A stretch of DNA of 64,000 nt from CAWGXG01 sp963826505 (GCA_963826505.1 CAWGXG010000007.1:186001-250000); one strand, 5' to 3'; positions 1-9,281 are shown, counted from the stretch's first letter. Notes: generated from the sequence alone by a model not told the origin. Numbers and translations: made by a program.

Positions 1-1
1 G

Positions 2-304
2 ACGCTGACCCAGTTCGCGCAGGGCTTCGCGGGGACGAGCGAGGTTGGTGTGGTGGTGGCGCTGTCGTTCACGCTGGGCGCGGCGGCCGGAAGCGCGTAT
101 GCCAGCCTGCCGCTGCTGCTCACTTCCAAGAGTTACGGCGTGCCGCAGTTGTTCGTAGGCTGCATCGTCGCCCGCAAATCGAACGTGCCGGTCGGCAATG
201 CGACCACGCCCGATCCCAACTGGTCGATGTATAGCGCGCAGTTCGACCCGGTGAGCACGCTGGATGAGGGCGTGCAGCAAGTGTGGACCGCCTGCCCGTA
301 TTAG
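2..304 (+). CDS. C-terminal end of an unidentified protein (5' partial)
   Basis: An open frame enters from the left edge and ends at TAG 302-304, giving the last 100 residues of a longer protein. It starts with a Gly/Ala/Val-rich, moderately hydrophobic stretch of about 35 residues that could be a membrane segment. A more polar tail follows, with two cysteines, and ends in ACPY. No catalytic motif or family signature is recognised and no function is proposed. A GC-rich hairpin follows the stop and would end this transcript before the trp promoter. The upstream part of the gene lies outside the window. Confidence 0.6.
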   Translation, partial: TLTQFAQGFAGTSEVGVVVALSFTLGAAAGSAYASLPLLLTSKSYGVPQLFVGCIVARKSNVPVGNATTPDPNWSMYSAQFDPVSTLDEGVQQVWTACPY

Positions 305-331
305 GCTTCCGGCCCTTGACCGTAATCGAAT

Positions 332-376
332 GGCCCGCAGACACCCCGATCCGGGATACGCTGCGGGCCGCTTTCC
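332..376 (+). terminator. Hairpin downstream of the first gene
   Basis: A perfect 9-bp inverted repeat pairs GGCCCGCAG at 332-340 with CTGCGGGCC at 361-369, followed by GCTTTCCCC. The loop is long and can form a smaller internal hairpin. The U-tract is poor, so intrinsic termination is likely but not certain. Confidence 0.5.
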
Positions 377-454
377 CCTCATTTGGGCGGGGCCAACACG
401 GCACAACCAGGCCTCACCGTTAATGCGCGCGTCCGGTCATTTTGCACCAAATGC

Positions 455-483
455 TTGACAAGCGCGGCAATCCTTGCTACTTT
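455..483 (+). promoter_or_regulatory. Sigma-70-type promoter of the trp operon
   Basis: A consensus -35 TTGACA at 455-460 is separated by exactly 17 bases from a -10-like TACTTT at 478-483. Transcription would start near 490, just before the T-box leader. It is the best match to a housekeeping promoter noticed in the window. Confidence 0.75.
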
Positions 484-504
484 CTCACATAGTTGCATAT
501 CACT

Positions 505-846
505 AAAGGCACCGATCTGGAAGAGTACACGCTCAAGCGGTGTTCAGAGAGTCGCCGGACGCTGAAAAGGCGATACAAGCGCGAGAGTGGAATGGACCAG
601 GGAGCCGCCGGTCGAACGCCGCAAGGCCAGTAGCCCGCGCCGGAGACACCACCGTTATCAGGGTGAGAGGTATCGACGTCGCGCCGATTGGGCCGCGTCC
701 GCACCTCGCCAAGTGAAGCTGGCTTGCCTGAAATCTGCGTATTCACGTGGATTTTTTGTTTTCAAGGCACAGACCGCTTAATCAGGGTGGCACCGCGGGA
801 ATCTCTCCTCTCGTCCTTGAACGAGGGAGGGAGTCTTTTTCGTCCG
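505..846 (+). ncRNA. T-box riboswitch leader, tryptophan specific
   Basis: The leader carries the hallmarks of a T-box. A GAAGAGTAC motif near 519-527 marks the base of stem I. CAGAGAGTCGCCGG with GCTGAAAAGG at about 545-570 matches the distal stem I conserved region. A specifier TGG sits in GAATGGACC at about 590-598; a second in-line TGG lies at 588-590. The near-invariant T-box AGGGTGGCACCGCG lies at about 784-797. A terminator stem follows (CTCTCCTCTCGT pairing with ACGAGGGAGGGAG) and ends in TCTTTTT at about 833-840. Either TGG codon specifies Trp, matching the trp genes downstream. By family knowledge, uncharged tRNA-Trp would stabilise the antiterminator and switch the operon on. It is inferred from sequence motifs only; no folding was computed. 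Confidence 0.9.
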
Positions 847-868
847 GACCACCCCAGGAGGCGGCCTG

Positions 869-2396
869 ATGGCAATTTCACCGAGTATTCTGCGCACTCG
901 CACCCACACTACTCCCGACCGCGCGGCAGTCCGCCGCCTGTTTGAACAGGGCGATCTCGTCCCCGTCTACCGCACGCTGCTGGCCGATCTTGAAACGCCA
1001 GTCTCGGTTTATCTCAAGCTGGCCCAGGACGGCGCGCCGTCCTTTCTGCTGGAAAGCGTCGAAGGCGGCGAGCAGGTCGGGCGCTATTCGTTCCTCGGCG
1101 TGAATCCGGGCGGGATGATCACCGTGCAGGGCGGCAGCGTGACGATCGCTCAGCGCGGCGTCACAACCACGCGCCAGCTCAACCCCGGCGAAGATCCGCT
1201 GCACGTCATCGAAGCGGAGATGGGCCGCGTGCAGCCCGTCCAGATCGAAGGGCTGCCCCGGCTGGTCGGCGGCGCGATCGGCTACCTGAGCTACGATGTC
1301 GTGCGCTACTTCGAACGCCTGCCCGCCACCGCATCGAATGATCTCGATCTGCCCGACGCGGCCTTTCTGCTGGCGGATACGCTCGTCATCTTCGACCACG
1401 CCAAGCACCAGCTCATCGTGTTGGCCAACGCCCATAACACCGGCGATCCCGACGCGGCCTATGACGACGCCGTCGCGCGTATCGATGGCATTCTCGACGC
1501 GCTGAGCCGCCCGCTGGCCTACCTGCCCGGCGAGGAACTCCCGGTCCCGCTGGACGAGGAATTGAGCTCCAACGTCACGCGCGAGCAGTACGAAGCCAAC
1601 GTGTGCGCCGCGAAAGAATATATCGCTGCCGGAGACGCCTTCCAGATCGTGCTGTCGCAGCGCTTCAGCCGACGCACCAACGCGCCGCCTTTCACCATCT
1701 ACCGTGCGCTGCGCGCGCTCAACCCGTCGCCCTACATGTTCTTCCTGAATCTCAGCCGACGATCTGAGCGTGATCGGCGCGTCGCCGGAAATGATGGTCC
1801 GCCTCGAGGACGGCATCGCGACCGTGCGCCCCATCGCCGGGACGCGCCCGCGCGGACACGCGGAGTCCGAAGATAAGGCGTTGGAGCGCGAGCTGTTGGC
1901 CGACGAAAAAGAGCGCGCCGAGCACGTCATGCTGGTGGACCTGGGGCGTAACGACCTGGGCCGCGTGTGCGAATACGGCACGGTGCGCGTGCCCAACATG
2001 ATGTACGTCGAACGGTATTCACACGTCATGCACATCGTCAGCCAGGTGCAGGGCCGCGTGCGCGATGGTATGAACGCCTTCGACCTGCTGCGCGCGACCT
2101 TCCCCGCCGGGACACTCAGCGGCGCGCCCAAAGTCCGCGCGATGGAGATCATCGAGGAACTGGAAGGTACGCGGCGCGGGCCGTACGGCGGCGCGGTGGG
2201 CTACTTCAGTTTTGACGGCTCGATGGACACCTGCATCACCATCCGCACGATGGTGATGCACGGCGACACCGTTTATTTCCAGTCGGGGGCGGGCATCGTG
2301 GCCGACAGCGACCCGGCGCGCGAGTACGACGAGACGGTCAACAAGGCGCGGGCCGTCGCGGTCGCCGTGCGCAACGCAGAAGACGGGTTGGTGTGA
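869..2396 (+). CDS. trpE: Anthranilate synthase component I (frame broken once)
   Basis: TrpE converts chorismate and ammonia or glutamine to anthranilate, the first step of tryptophan synthesis, together with TrpG. ATG 869 follows AGGAGG about 10 bases upstream. The N-terminal half contains LLESVEGGEQVGRYSFLG; the C-terminal half has the chorismate-binding core with GASPEMMVRLEDG, PIAGTRPRG, LVDLGRNDLGRV, GTLSGAPKVRAMEII and GGAVGYFSFDGSMD. At about 1756 the frame shifts. Dropping one base (a C after CTCAGC) restores a continuous protein of 508 residues, the usual length for the family. No other damage is seen, so it is either a sequence error or a very recent break. It is the first gene after the T-box. 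A heptad repeat array starts 3 bases after the stop. Confidence 0.9.
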
Positions 2397-2398
2397 GG

Positions 2399-2431
2399 CC
2401 AGTCAGCGATCAGGTATCAGTGATCAGTGGG
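2399..2431. repeat. 7-base-period degenerate repeat, locus 1
   Basis: Consecutive heptads GCGATCA, GGTATCA and GTGATCA, flanked by partial units, start three bases after the trpE stop. The unit family is G-C/T/G-N-N-N-C-A. Four further loci occur in the window. Confidence 0.65.
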
Positions 2432-2474
2432 CTGCTTCACTTGCCCCTTATCGCTGTGAGCTAAGGAGCATCTA

Positions 2475-3043
2475 ATGATTCTCGTCATCGACAACTACGA
2501 CAGCTTTACCTACAACCTCGTGCAGGAGTTGGGCGAGCTTGGCGCGGACTGTACCGTCGCGCGCAACGACCAGATCACGCTGGAGGACATCCGCGCCCTG
2601 CGCCCCTCGCACATCGTGATCTCGCCGGGGCCGGGCACGCCCGACGACGGCGGCGTTTCGCTGGACGTGCTGCGCGCGTTCGGCCCGACCATTCCGACGC
2701 TGGGCGTGTGCCTGGGTCACCAGTGCATCGGGCAGGCGTTCGGCGGGCGACGTGGTCCGCGCGCCGCGCCTGATGCACGGCAAGACCAGCCCGGTCTTTC
2801 ATAAAAACGCGGCGCTGTTCACCGGCATCCCCAGCCCGTTCGAGGCGACGCGCTACCACAGCCTGATCGTCGAGGAGCCGCTGCCGGAAGCGCTGAGTCG
2901 TCACGGCTTTCACCGAGACGGGCGAGGTCATGGCGCTGCGCCACCGCGATTACCCGATCGTTGGCGTGCAGTTCCACCCGGAGAGCATCCTGACCAAATT
3001 CGGCCCGCGCATTTTGCAAAACTTTCTTGACAAGCGTCTGTGA
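2475..3043 (+). CDS. trpG: Anthranilate synthase glutamine amidotransferase (frame broken twice)
   Basis: TrpG hydrolyses glutamine and passes ammonia to TrpE. The N-terminus MILVIDNYDSFTYNLVQ is diagnostic of class I amidotransferases of this type. ISPGPGTPDDGG, the nucleophile motif GVCLGHQCIGQAFGG, LMHGKTS and the C-terminal GVQFHPESI carry the Cys-His-Glu machinery. ATG 2475 follows AAGGAG. The frame shifts at about 2745 (in AFGG-DVVRAP) and about 2899 (in PEALS-VTAFTETGEV). Each is repaired by removing one base, which leaves 188 residues, a normal TrpG length. Aminodeoxychorismate synthase PabA is a close relative, but the operon context favours TrpG. Confidence 0.88.
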
Positions 3044-3072
3044 GCACACCGCAGTGAAACGAGGTAATTCGC

Positions 3073-4120
3073 ATGACAACTGACATCCAACACGCGATTG
3101 ACGTCATCAGCCGGTTCGGCCATCTGCGCGCCGAAGAAGCCGAAGCCGTGATGAACCAGATCATGCGCGGTGAAGCCACCGAAGCGCAGATCGGCGCGTA
3201 CCTGATGGGGCTGCGCATGAAAGGCGAAACCCACGAGGAAATTCTGGGCAGCGCCCGCGCCATGCGCGCCAACGCGGTCAAAGTGCCGACGCACGGCGGG
3301 CAGCGATCTGCTCGATACCTGCGGCACGGGCGGCGATAAGTCCGGCACGTTCAACATCAGCACGACGGTCGCCTTCGTAGCGGCAGGCGCGGGCGTGCGC
3401 ATCGCCAAGCACGGCAACCGCGCCTCGACCAGCAAATGCGGCAGCGCTGACGTGCTGGCCGAGCTGGGCGTCAACCTGGACCTGACGCCGGAACAGGTCG
3501 GGCAGTGCGTGGACACGATCGGGATCGGGTTCTTGTTCGCGGTCAAGTTGCACCCGGCCATGAAACACGCCATCGGCGCCGCGCCGCCAGGTCGCCGTGC
3601 GCACGATTTTCAACATTCTCGGCCCGCTGACCAACCCGGCGGGCGCGCAGCGCCAGTTGATGGGCGTCTTCGCGCCGGATCTGACCGACTTCATCGCGAC
3701 GGTGTTGGGCGATCTGGGATCGAAAGCGGCGATCGTGGTGTGCGGGTACGGCAACCTGGACGAGCTGACGACAACCGGTCCCAACCGCGTCAGCCATTAC
3801 GCTGATGGCGTAGTCCGGAGTTACGATCTGGATCCGCAGTGACCTGGGTTTGAGCCGCGCGCATATCGCCGAACTGCTAGGCGGCGACGCGCCGGAAAAC
3901 GCACGCATTCTGCGCGGCATACTCAGCGGCGAGGTCGACAGCAGCAAGCGCGACGTCGTGCTGCTCAACGCGGGCGCGGCGCTGGTCGCGGCGGGTGTGG
4001 CGGACGACATCCCGGCAGGGATAGCGCTGGCCGCCGACATCGATCGACAGCGGCGCGGCGCTCGCCAAACTGGATGCGCTGATCGCCTACCAGCCAGGAG
4101 TTAGCGGCGCATGCCTTTAA
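3073..4120 (+). CDS. trpD: Anthranilate phosphoribosyltransferase (frame broken four times)
   Basis: TrpD attaches the phosphoribosyl group of PRPP to anthranilate. Visible motifs are the glycine-rich PRPP loop DTCGTGGDKSGTFNIST, KHGNRASTSKCGSADVLE-like KCGSADVLAELG, HPAMKHAIG, RTIFNILGPLTNPA and GDAPENARILRGILSG. ATG 3073 begins MTTDIQHAIDVISRF. Frame changes lie at about 3300, 3587, 3837 and 4039. In every case deletion of one extra base restores the conserved reading, giving 347 residues, close to the family norm. The start of trpC overlaps the last 10 bases. Four independent insertions with no in-frame stop or lost catalytic motif are hard to reconcile with slow decay. Confidence 0.88.
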
Positions 4121-4928
4121 TTTCGTCCGCGACCGGCACCGTGCTGGACAAAATCCTGACGCACAAAGTCGAGGAAATCGCCGCGCGGGAAGCCCTCCGC
4201 CCGTTGGCCGAAGTCCAGCGCGCCGCCGCGAGCGCGATCCGCCGCGTGCGCTGATTGCCGCGCTGCGCCGTAACACGGTCGCCTGATCGCGGAAGTCAAG
4301 CACGCGTCACCGTCGCGCGGCGTGCTGGTCGATCCGTTCGATCCGGTCGCGTTGGGCACGGTCTACGCCCAAAACGGCGCGGCGGCGATCTCCGTGCTGA
4401 CGGATGAAGCCTTTTTCCAGGGCAGCCTGGATCATCTGACCGCGGTGCGCAGCGGCGGTGAAGGTGCCCGTGCTGCGCAAGGACTTTGTGATCGCGCCCT
4501 ATCAGGTGTTTGAAGCGCGCGCGGCGGGCGCGGACGCCATGCTGCTGATCGCCGCCGCGCTGGACGACGCTCAACTCGCCGACCTGGGCGCGCTGGTCGC
4601 CGAATTGGGCATGGCGGCGCTGGTCGAAGTTCACAACGAGGACGAGCTGGCGCGCGTGCTGCGCCTGAAACCCGCGCTGATCGGCATCAACAACCGCGAC
4701 CTGAAAACCTTCGCGGTCGACATCACGACGACGAGCGCCCTGGCTGCGCACATTCCACCAGAGATCACGTTGGTGGCCGAGAGCGGCATTTTCACCGGCG
4801 CGGATGTGCGGCACATGGGCCAGGCAGGCGCACGCGCTGTGCTGGTCGGCGAGGCGCTGGTTACCGCGCCGGATACCGGCGCGAAGGTGCGCGAACTGAG
4901 CAGCCAGCCGCGCGAAAGGATCGTGTGA
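4111..4928 (+). CDS. trpC: Indole-3-glycerol phosphate synthase (frame broken three times)
   Basis: TrpC closes the indole ring from carboxyphenylaminodeoxyribulose phosphate. The TIM-barrel motifs are present across frames: DKILTHKVEEIAAREA, LIAEVKHASPSRGVLV, AAAISVLTDEAFFQGS, VPVLRKDFVIAPYQV, VEVHNEDELARVL, GINNRDLKTFAVD and LVAESGIFTGADV. The breaks lie at about 4240 and 4282, where one base seems to be missing from a run of C, and at about 4453, where one base seems to be extra. Correction gives 272 residues. The start ATG 4111 lies inside the end of trpD. The stop TGA shares one base with the trpF start. Confidence 0.87.
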
Positions 4929-5592
4929 TGGTCACGGTTAAAATCTGCGGCGTGACGACGTTGGACGACGCGCTGTTGTGCGCGGAAGCGGGCGCGGACC
5001 TGCTCGGCATAAACTTCTACCCGCCCAGCCCGCGCTACTTGAGGCCAGCCGCCGCTCTCGCGCTGATCACCGGGCTGCGCGCCCGGCTGGGCGACGCCTG
5101 TCCGCTGCTGATGGGGGTTTTCGTCAACGCCAGCGCCGACGAGCTGGCCGCGATTCTGTCCCAGACCGGGCTGGATGCGGCGCAACTCAGCGGCGATGAA
5201 TCCGCCGAGACGCTGGCCGCGCTCGACGGGCGCGGGATCAAAGCACTGCGTCCGCGTGATCGCGGCTGAAGCTCAGGCCGACGCCGCGCGCTTTTTGCCG
5301 CACGCGGCCCGCGACACACGTCTGCCCGCGCTGCTGGTGGATGCCTATCACCGCCGTTTGTACGGCGGCACGGGCGAGCAGGCCAGTCTGGATGTGGCAC
5401 AGGCGGTCGCCGCGCAGACATCGCGCATGATGTTGGCGGGCGGACTCGCGCCGGACAACGTGGCGGCGCGCGTGAGCGCGATCCGGCCGTGGGGCGTGGA
5501 TGTCGCCAGCGGCGTCGAGAGCGCGCCGGGCATCAAAGATCGCGTCGCTGGTGCGGGCTTTCATCGCGGCGGCGCGCTCCGGAGAATTATGA
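4928..5592 (+). CDS. trpF: Phosphoribosylanthranilate isomerase (frame broken twice)
   Basis: TrpF performs the Amadori rearrangement of phosphoribosylanthranilate. MVTVKICGVTTLDDALLC carries the catalytic Cys of the KICG motif. GADLLGINFYPPSPRYL, VGVFVN-like MGVFVNAS, ALLVDAYH and LAGGLAPDNVAARV with PWGVDVASGVES complete the barrel. ATG 4928 overlaps the trpC stop; a GTG at 4925 is also in frame. Extra bases at about 5251 and 5541 break the frame. Removing both gives 220 residues, the family length, ending FIAAARSGEL. Confidence 0.87.
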
Positions 5593-5593
5593 C

Positions 5594-6096
5594 ATGAGCA
5601 TCACGCTGGACGCCCTGCGCCGCCGATCACTGGCCGCAAGTCGCCGCCATTTACCGCGAGGGGATCGCCACCGGCCACGCCACGTTCGAGACGGAGCCGC
5701 CGCCCTGGGAGACCTGGGACGCGGGGCATCGCCCGGACTGCCGCCTCGTCGCCCGGCGCGGGGATGAGGTGCTCGGCTGGGCGGCGCTGTCGCCGGTGTC
5801 GGGCCGCTGCGTGTATGCGGGCGTGGCCGAGGTGAGCGTGTACGTCGCACAGGCCGCGCGCGGTCAGGGGATCGGCAAGACGCTGCTGCACGGCGCTGAT
5901 CGCGGAGTCCGAGCGGGCGGGACTCTGGACGCTGCAAGCGGGCATTTTCCCTGAAAACACGGCCAGTGTCGCCTTGCACACCGCCTGCGGATTCCGGATC
6001 GTCGGGCGGCGCGAGCGGATCGGCCAGATGCATGGCGTCTGGCGCGACGTGCTGCTCATGGAGCGGCGCAGTCGCAACGTAGGCGGCGACGTGTAA
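5594..6096 (+). CDS. GNAT acetyltransferase, phosphinothricin-acetyltransferase-like (frame broken twice)
   Basis: The protein resembles the PAT/MnaT subgroup of GNAT N-acetyltransferases that acetylate phosphinothricin or methionine derivatives. After repair it contains the start region AAIYREGIATGHATFE, VAEVSVYVAQAARGQGIG (the acetyl-CoA-binding R/Q-x-x-G-x-G/A loop), AGIFPENTASVALHTACGF and a RIGQMHGVWRDVLLMER tail. Extra bases at about 5621 and 5889 break the frame; correction gives 166 residues. ATG 5594 follows the trpF stop by one base, so it is co-transcribed with the trp genes. Its substrate is unknown. It has no established role in tryptophan synthesis. Confidence 0.8.
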
Positions 6097-6151
6097 CGGT
6101 ACCCGGCACGCACATTTGGCAATCCGACCATGTAATCAATTAGGATGAACA

Positions 6152-7381
6152 ATGGCCCAATTTCATGATTCTCAGACTCCCCCGCTGCCCGACGTACGCG
6201 GCTATTATGGCGAGTTCGGCGGGCGCTTCGTGCCGGAGACGGTCATCCCCGCCCTGGACGAGCTGACCGCCGCCTTCGACGCGGCGCGGCACGACCCGGT
6301 CTTCATGCAGCGCTTCAACATGCTGCAGGCCACTTACACGGGCCGCCCCACACCGCTAACCTATGCGGAACAGCTCAGCGATCATCTGGGCGGGGCGCGC
6401 ATCTACCTCAAACGCGAGGACCTGGCGCATACCGGCGCACATAAGATCAACAACGCGCTGGGACAGGCCCTGCTGGCGCAGCGCATGGGCAAACAGCGCA
6501 TCGTCGCGGAGACCGGCGCGGGCCAGCACGGCGTCGCCACGGCGACCGCCTGCGCGCTGCTCGGCCTGGACTGCCACGTCTACATGGGCAGCGTGGACAT
6601 CGCGCGCCAGCGGCCCAACGTCTTCCGCATGAAGCTGCTCGGCGCGGAGGTGATCCCGGTCGAGAGCGGCAGCAAAACGCTGAAGGACGCCATCAACGAG
6701 GCGATCCGCGACTGGGTGACGCACGTCCGCGACACGCATTATCTGCTTGGCTCGGCGTTGGGACCGCACCCCTACCCGCTGATCGTGCGCGAATTCCAAA
6801 GCGTGATCGGTATCGAAGCGCGCCAGCAAATGCTGGATCAGGTCGGGCGGCTGCCGGACGCGTGCATCGCGTGCGTGGGCGGCGGCAGCAACGCGATCGG
6901 GCTGTTCCACGCCTTCCGCGACGACGAAGCGGTCGATCTGATCGGCGTGGAGGCGGGCGGGCGCGGCATCGCCAGCGGCGAACACGCCGCGCGTTTTGCC
7001 GATCCGAGCAAGGGACGGCCCGGCGTGCTGCACGGCACGCGTTCCTACGTGCTGCAAGACGCCGACGGCCAGATCGCCAACACGCACAGCGTCTCCGCCG
7101 GGCTGGATTACGCCTCCGTCGGGCCGGAACACGCCTACCTGCGCCAGATCGAGCGCGCCTTTTACACGCTCGCCACCGATGACGAAGCGCTCGAAGCCTT
7201 CCAGACGCTCAGCCAGTTGGAGGGCATCATCCCGGCCCTGGAGAGCGCACACGCCGTCGCGGAAGCCATCAAACGCGCCCCGACACTGCCCAAAGACGCG
7301 ATTATGTTGGTCAATCTCTCCGGGCGCGGCGATAAGGACCTGGACACGGTGATCGGCGTGTTGGGGATGGATCAGGAATGA
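6152..7381 (+). CDS. trpB: Tryptophan synthase beta chain
   Basis: TrpB condenses indole with L-serine to form tryptophan, using pyridoxal phosphate. The intact 409-residue frame has the TrpB1-type start YYGEFGGRFVPETVIPAL, the PLP lysine in KREDLAHTGAHKINNALGQ (K of HKINN), ETGAGQHGVATATACAL, the phosphate loop CVGGGSNAIGLF and GLDYASVGPEH. ATG 6152 follows AGGATG. No frame break occurs here, unlike the five genes before it. The stop overlaps an ATG that is in frame with trpA. Confidence 0.97.
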   Translation: MAQFHDSQTPPLPDVRGYYGEFGGRFVPETVIPALDELTAAFDAARHDPVFMQRFNMLQATYTGRPTPLTYAEQLSDHLGGARIYLKREDLAHTGAHKINNALGQALLAQRMGKQRIVAETGAGQHGVATATACALLGLDCHVYMGSVDIARQRPNVFRMKLLGAEVIPVESGSKTLKDAINEAIRDWVTHVRDTHYLLGSALGPHPYPLIVREFQSVIGIEARQQMLDQVGRLPDACIACVGGGSNAIGLFHAFRDDEAVDLIGVEAGGRGIASGEHAARFADPSKGRPGVLHGTRSYVLQDADGQIANTHSVSAGLDYASVGPEHAYLRQIERAFYTLATDDEALEAFQTLSQLEGIIPALESAHAVAEAIKRAPTLPKDAIMLVNLSGRGDKDLDTVIGVLGMDQE

Positions 7382-7428
7382 ACCACGCTCTAGGGATTTG
7401 GGGCCGTATCTACGAGGAGACACATACC

Positions 7429-8235
7429 ATGGCTATGCCGATCGATCAGACAGGGACAGGCGCAATCGCGGGCATGTTCGCGCGTGCCGCCGCAGAAGGC
7501 CGCGCCGCATTCTTGCCCTATTTCCCGGTCGGCTACCCGACCTATGACGCTTCGCTGGACGCGATCGCCGCGCTGGCCAAGGCGGAAGCCGACGGTTTCG
7601 AGATCGGGATGCCGTTCAGCGATCCGCTGGCCGATGGGCCAACCGTCCAGGCGGCGACCCAAGTCGCGCTGGAGAACGGCATCACCGTGCGGCATTGTTT
7701 GGACGCCGTACGGACGCTCCGCGCGCGAGGCATCCGCCAGCCCATGCTGCTGATGGGCTACCTCAATCCGCTGCTGACCTACGGACTGGAAGCCTTTGTG
7801 CGAGACGCCAAAGAGGCGGGCGCGGACGGGCTGATCGTGCCCGATCTCCCACCTGAAGAGGCGGACGATCTGCGCGCCGCGTGCGAGCGTGCCGGGCTGG
7901 CGCTGGTCTTCTTCCTCGCGCCGACCAGCAGCTCCCAGCGCATCGCACTGGTAGCCGACCGGGCGAGCGGGTTCATCTACGCGGTGTCGGTCACGGGCGT
8001 GACCGGCGCGCGCAGCGATCTCCCACCCGATCTGGCGGACTTCATCGCGCGGGTGCGTGCCCACACGGGGCAGCCGCTGGTGCTCGGCTTTGGGATCAGC
8101 CGCCCGGAACAGGCACGCGCGATGAACGGGTTGGTGAACGGCTTCATTGTGGGCAGCGCGCTGGTCAAAGCCGCCGCGGAAGGCACGGACGCGGTGTATG
8201 CCCTGGCGGCGAGTCTGCGCCGCGCGCTGGATTAA
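7429..8235 (+). CDS. trpA: Tryptophan synthase alpha chain
   Basis: TrpA cleaves indole-3-glycerol phosphate and channels indole to TrpB. Motifs include PYFPVGYPTYDASLD, FEIGMPFSDPLADGPTVQ (with the catalytic Glu of the EIG region and the conserved FSDPLADGP), LLMGYLNPLLTYG, GLIVPDLPPEEADDL, VSVTGVTGARSDLP and GFGISRPEQA. Start choice: ATG 7429 has GAGGAG 8 bases upstream and gives a normal N-terminus. The in-frame ATG at 7378 overlaps the trpB stop and would add 17 unusual residues. It is the last gene of the trp operon, about 269 residues. Confidence 0.96.
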   Translation: MAMPIDQTGTGAIAGMFARAAAEGRAAFLPYFPVGYPTYDASLDAIAALAKAEADGFEIGMPFSDPLADGPTVQAATQVALENGITVRHCLDAVRTLRARGIRQPMLLMGYLNPLLTYGLEAFVRDAKEAGADGLIVPDLPPEEADDLRAACERAGLALVFFLAPTSSSQRIALVADRASGFIYAVSVTGVTGARSDLPPDLADFIARVRAHTGQPLVLGFGISRPEQARAMNGLVNGFIVGSALVKAAAEGTDAVYALAASLRRALD

Positions 8236-8337
8236 GAACAGGCTACCCAAAGCCTACGGGAACTGGAATAGCCTCTTATAAACGCTTTGCGCGCCGGTGT
8301 GAACACGGAGTTTGGGAACTGAATCCTGGCTATGTGC

Positions 8338-9165
8338 TCAGTCTTGCCGGAAGCAGCATAGCCCTGAATACCCGGTTTTAGGGCTGTTATCCAACACCGC
8401 ATGAAACTGGGGCTGCGCACGCTGCACGCAGTCCTCGAATGCGCCATTCATGTGGACATCATCAAATAACACCATCGATTTCGGCTGTAAATAGGGTTGG
8501 ACTGTGGCAAATTCCCACAACATATTCCGGTGGGTGTGCAGACTGTCGTGAATGAAGATGTCCACCTGCCCCACCTGTTTGAGCAGTTGAGGCAGAACCC
8601 GGCGACTGGCTCCAATGTGAAGCCGCCAATTTGCCCGCAGTGCATCCGGGATTAGCGCCCCGACAGCCGCGTAGTCTTCCCGGTCGAAGGTGGGAGGAAG
8701 ATCGATGCTGTACAACATGCCGTTCCCATTGACTTGCAGCGCCTGCAAAATGAACGACGAGGTGACCCCATAGGCAACGCCCGTTTCGATCACCGCTGCT
8801 GGCTGCAAGGCCCGGCAGACGGCGTAACACATATGGCCCAGGGCGAAGCTAGCATTGTGCTTGAAGGGAAACGGTCGGATTGCATGCTGACGCTCCATCT
8901 CGGCATTAATGGCTTGTTCCACATGGGTTAGGGCCTCTTCCTGCAAAAAAGTATCCAGGGATATGCCCAGATGCTGATTTAAACCCTCGACAAGCATGTC
9001 CCAGGGTTGAGCCAAGTAGGACGGAGGCGTTTGAAGCGACTGCCAACGATTTTCCACACATCCAAGCCACCTGTCCCAAAATTCGATGGGGCGCCTGGGG
9101 AGCAATGGGAGCAACTCCAGAGTTTGCCGTGCCAAAAGTCGGGCCGCGCTCGTCCAATGAGTCAC
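8338..9165 (-). CDS. Class I SAM-dependent methyltransferase (Methyltransf_24-like)
   Basis: The 275-residue protein has a Rossmann-like SAM site around residues 130-150 (AAVIETGVAYGVTSSFIL), a strand with an acidic residue (MLYSIDLPPTFDRED), VDIFIHDSLHTHRNMLWEF and a late MVLFDDVHMN. These are typical of the cephalosporin-hydroxylase/Methyltransf_24 group that modifies small molecules or glycans. No partner gene identifies its substrate. It points against the trp operon and stands alone. Its wording is less GC-biased than its neighbours (many AAT, TTG and CAA codons), which hints at transfer, but this was judged by eye. Confidence 0.75.
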   Translation of the reverse strand: MTHWTSAARLLARQTLELLPLLPRRPIEFWDRWLGCVENRWQSLQTPPSYLAQPWDMLVEGLNQHLGISLDTFLQEEALTHVEQAINAEMERQHAIRPFPFKHNASFALGHMCYAVCRALQPAAVIETGVAYGVTSSFILQALQVNGNGMLYSIDLPPTFDREDYAAVGALIPDALRANWRLHIGASRRVLPQLLKQVGQVDIFIHDSLHTHRNMLWEFATVQPYLQPKSMVLFDDVHMNGAFEDCVQRAQPQFHAVLDNSPKTGYSGLCCFRQD

Positions 9166-9281
9166 TACGTTCTCCTCAACAATTTGACGAGCAGAAATTA
9201 CGCCACACTAGGCACTGTTGGCATTTTCGCTTGTAGACGATGTTATTTCAATTACAAATGTCAACACCGCCCCCGCTTTTC

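Noticed and set aside
878..2152. 424-residue open frame on the minus strand of trpE
   Set aside because: It is a GC-rich shadow frame; the plus strand carries the conserved TrpE motifs throughout, and the minus product is Arg/Ala-rich with no family signature.
1750..5895. Programmed +1 frameshifting as the explanation of the trp breaks
   Set aside because: There is no shared slippery site or in-frame stop at the shift points, spacing is irregular, and two breaks have the other polarity. Sequence error is simpler.
1750..5895. Calling trpE, G, D, C and F pseudogenes
   Set aside because: No missing domain, internal deletion or lost catalytic residue accompanies the indels, and the operon keeps a strong promoter, T-box, trpB and trpA.
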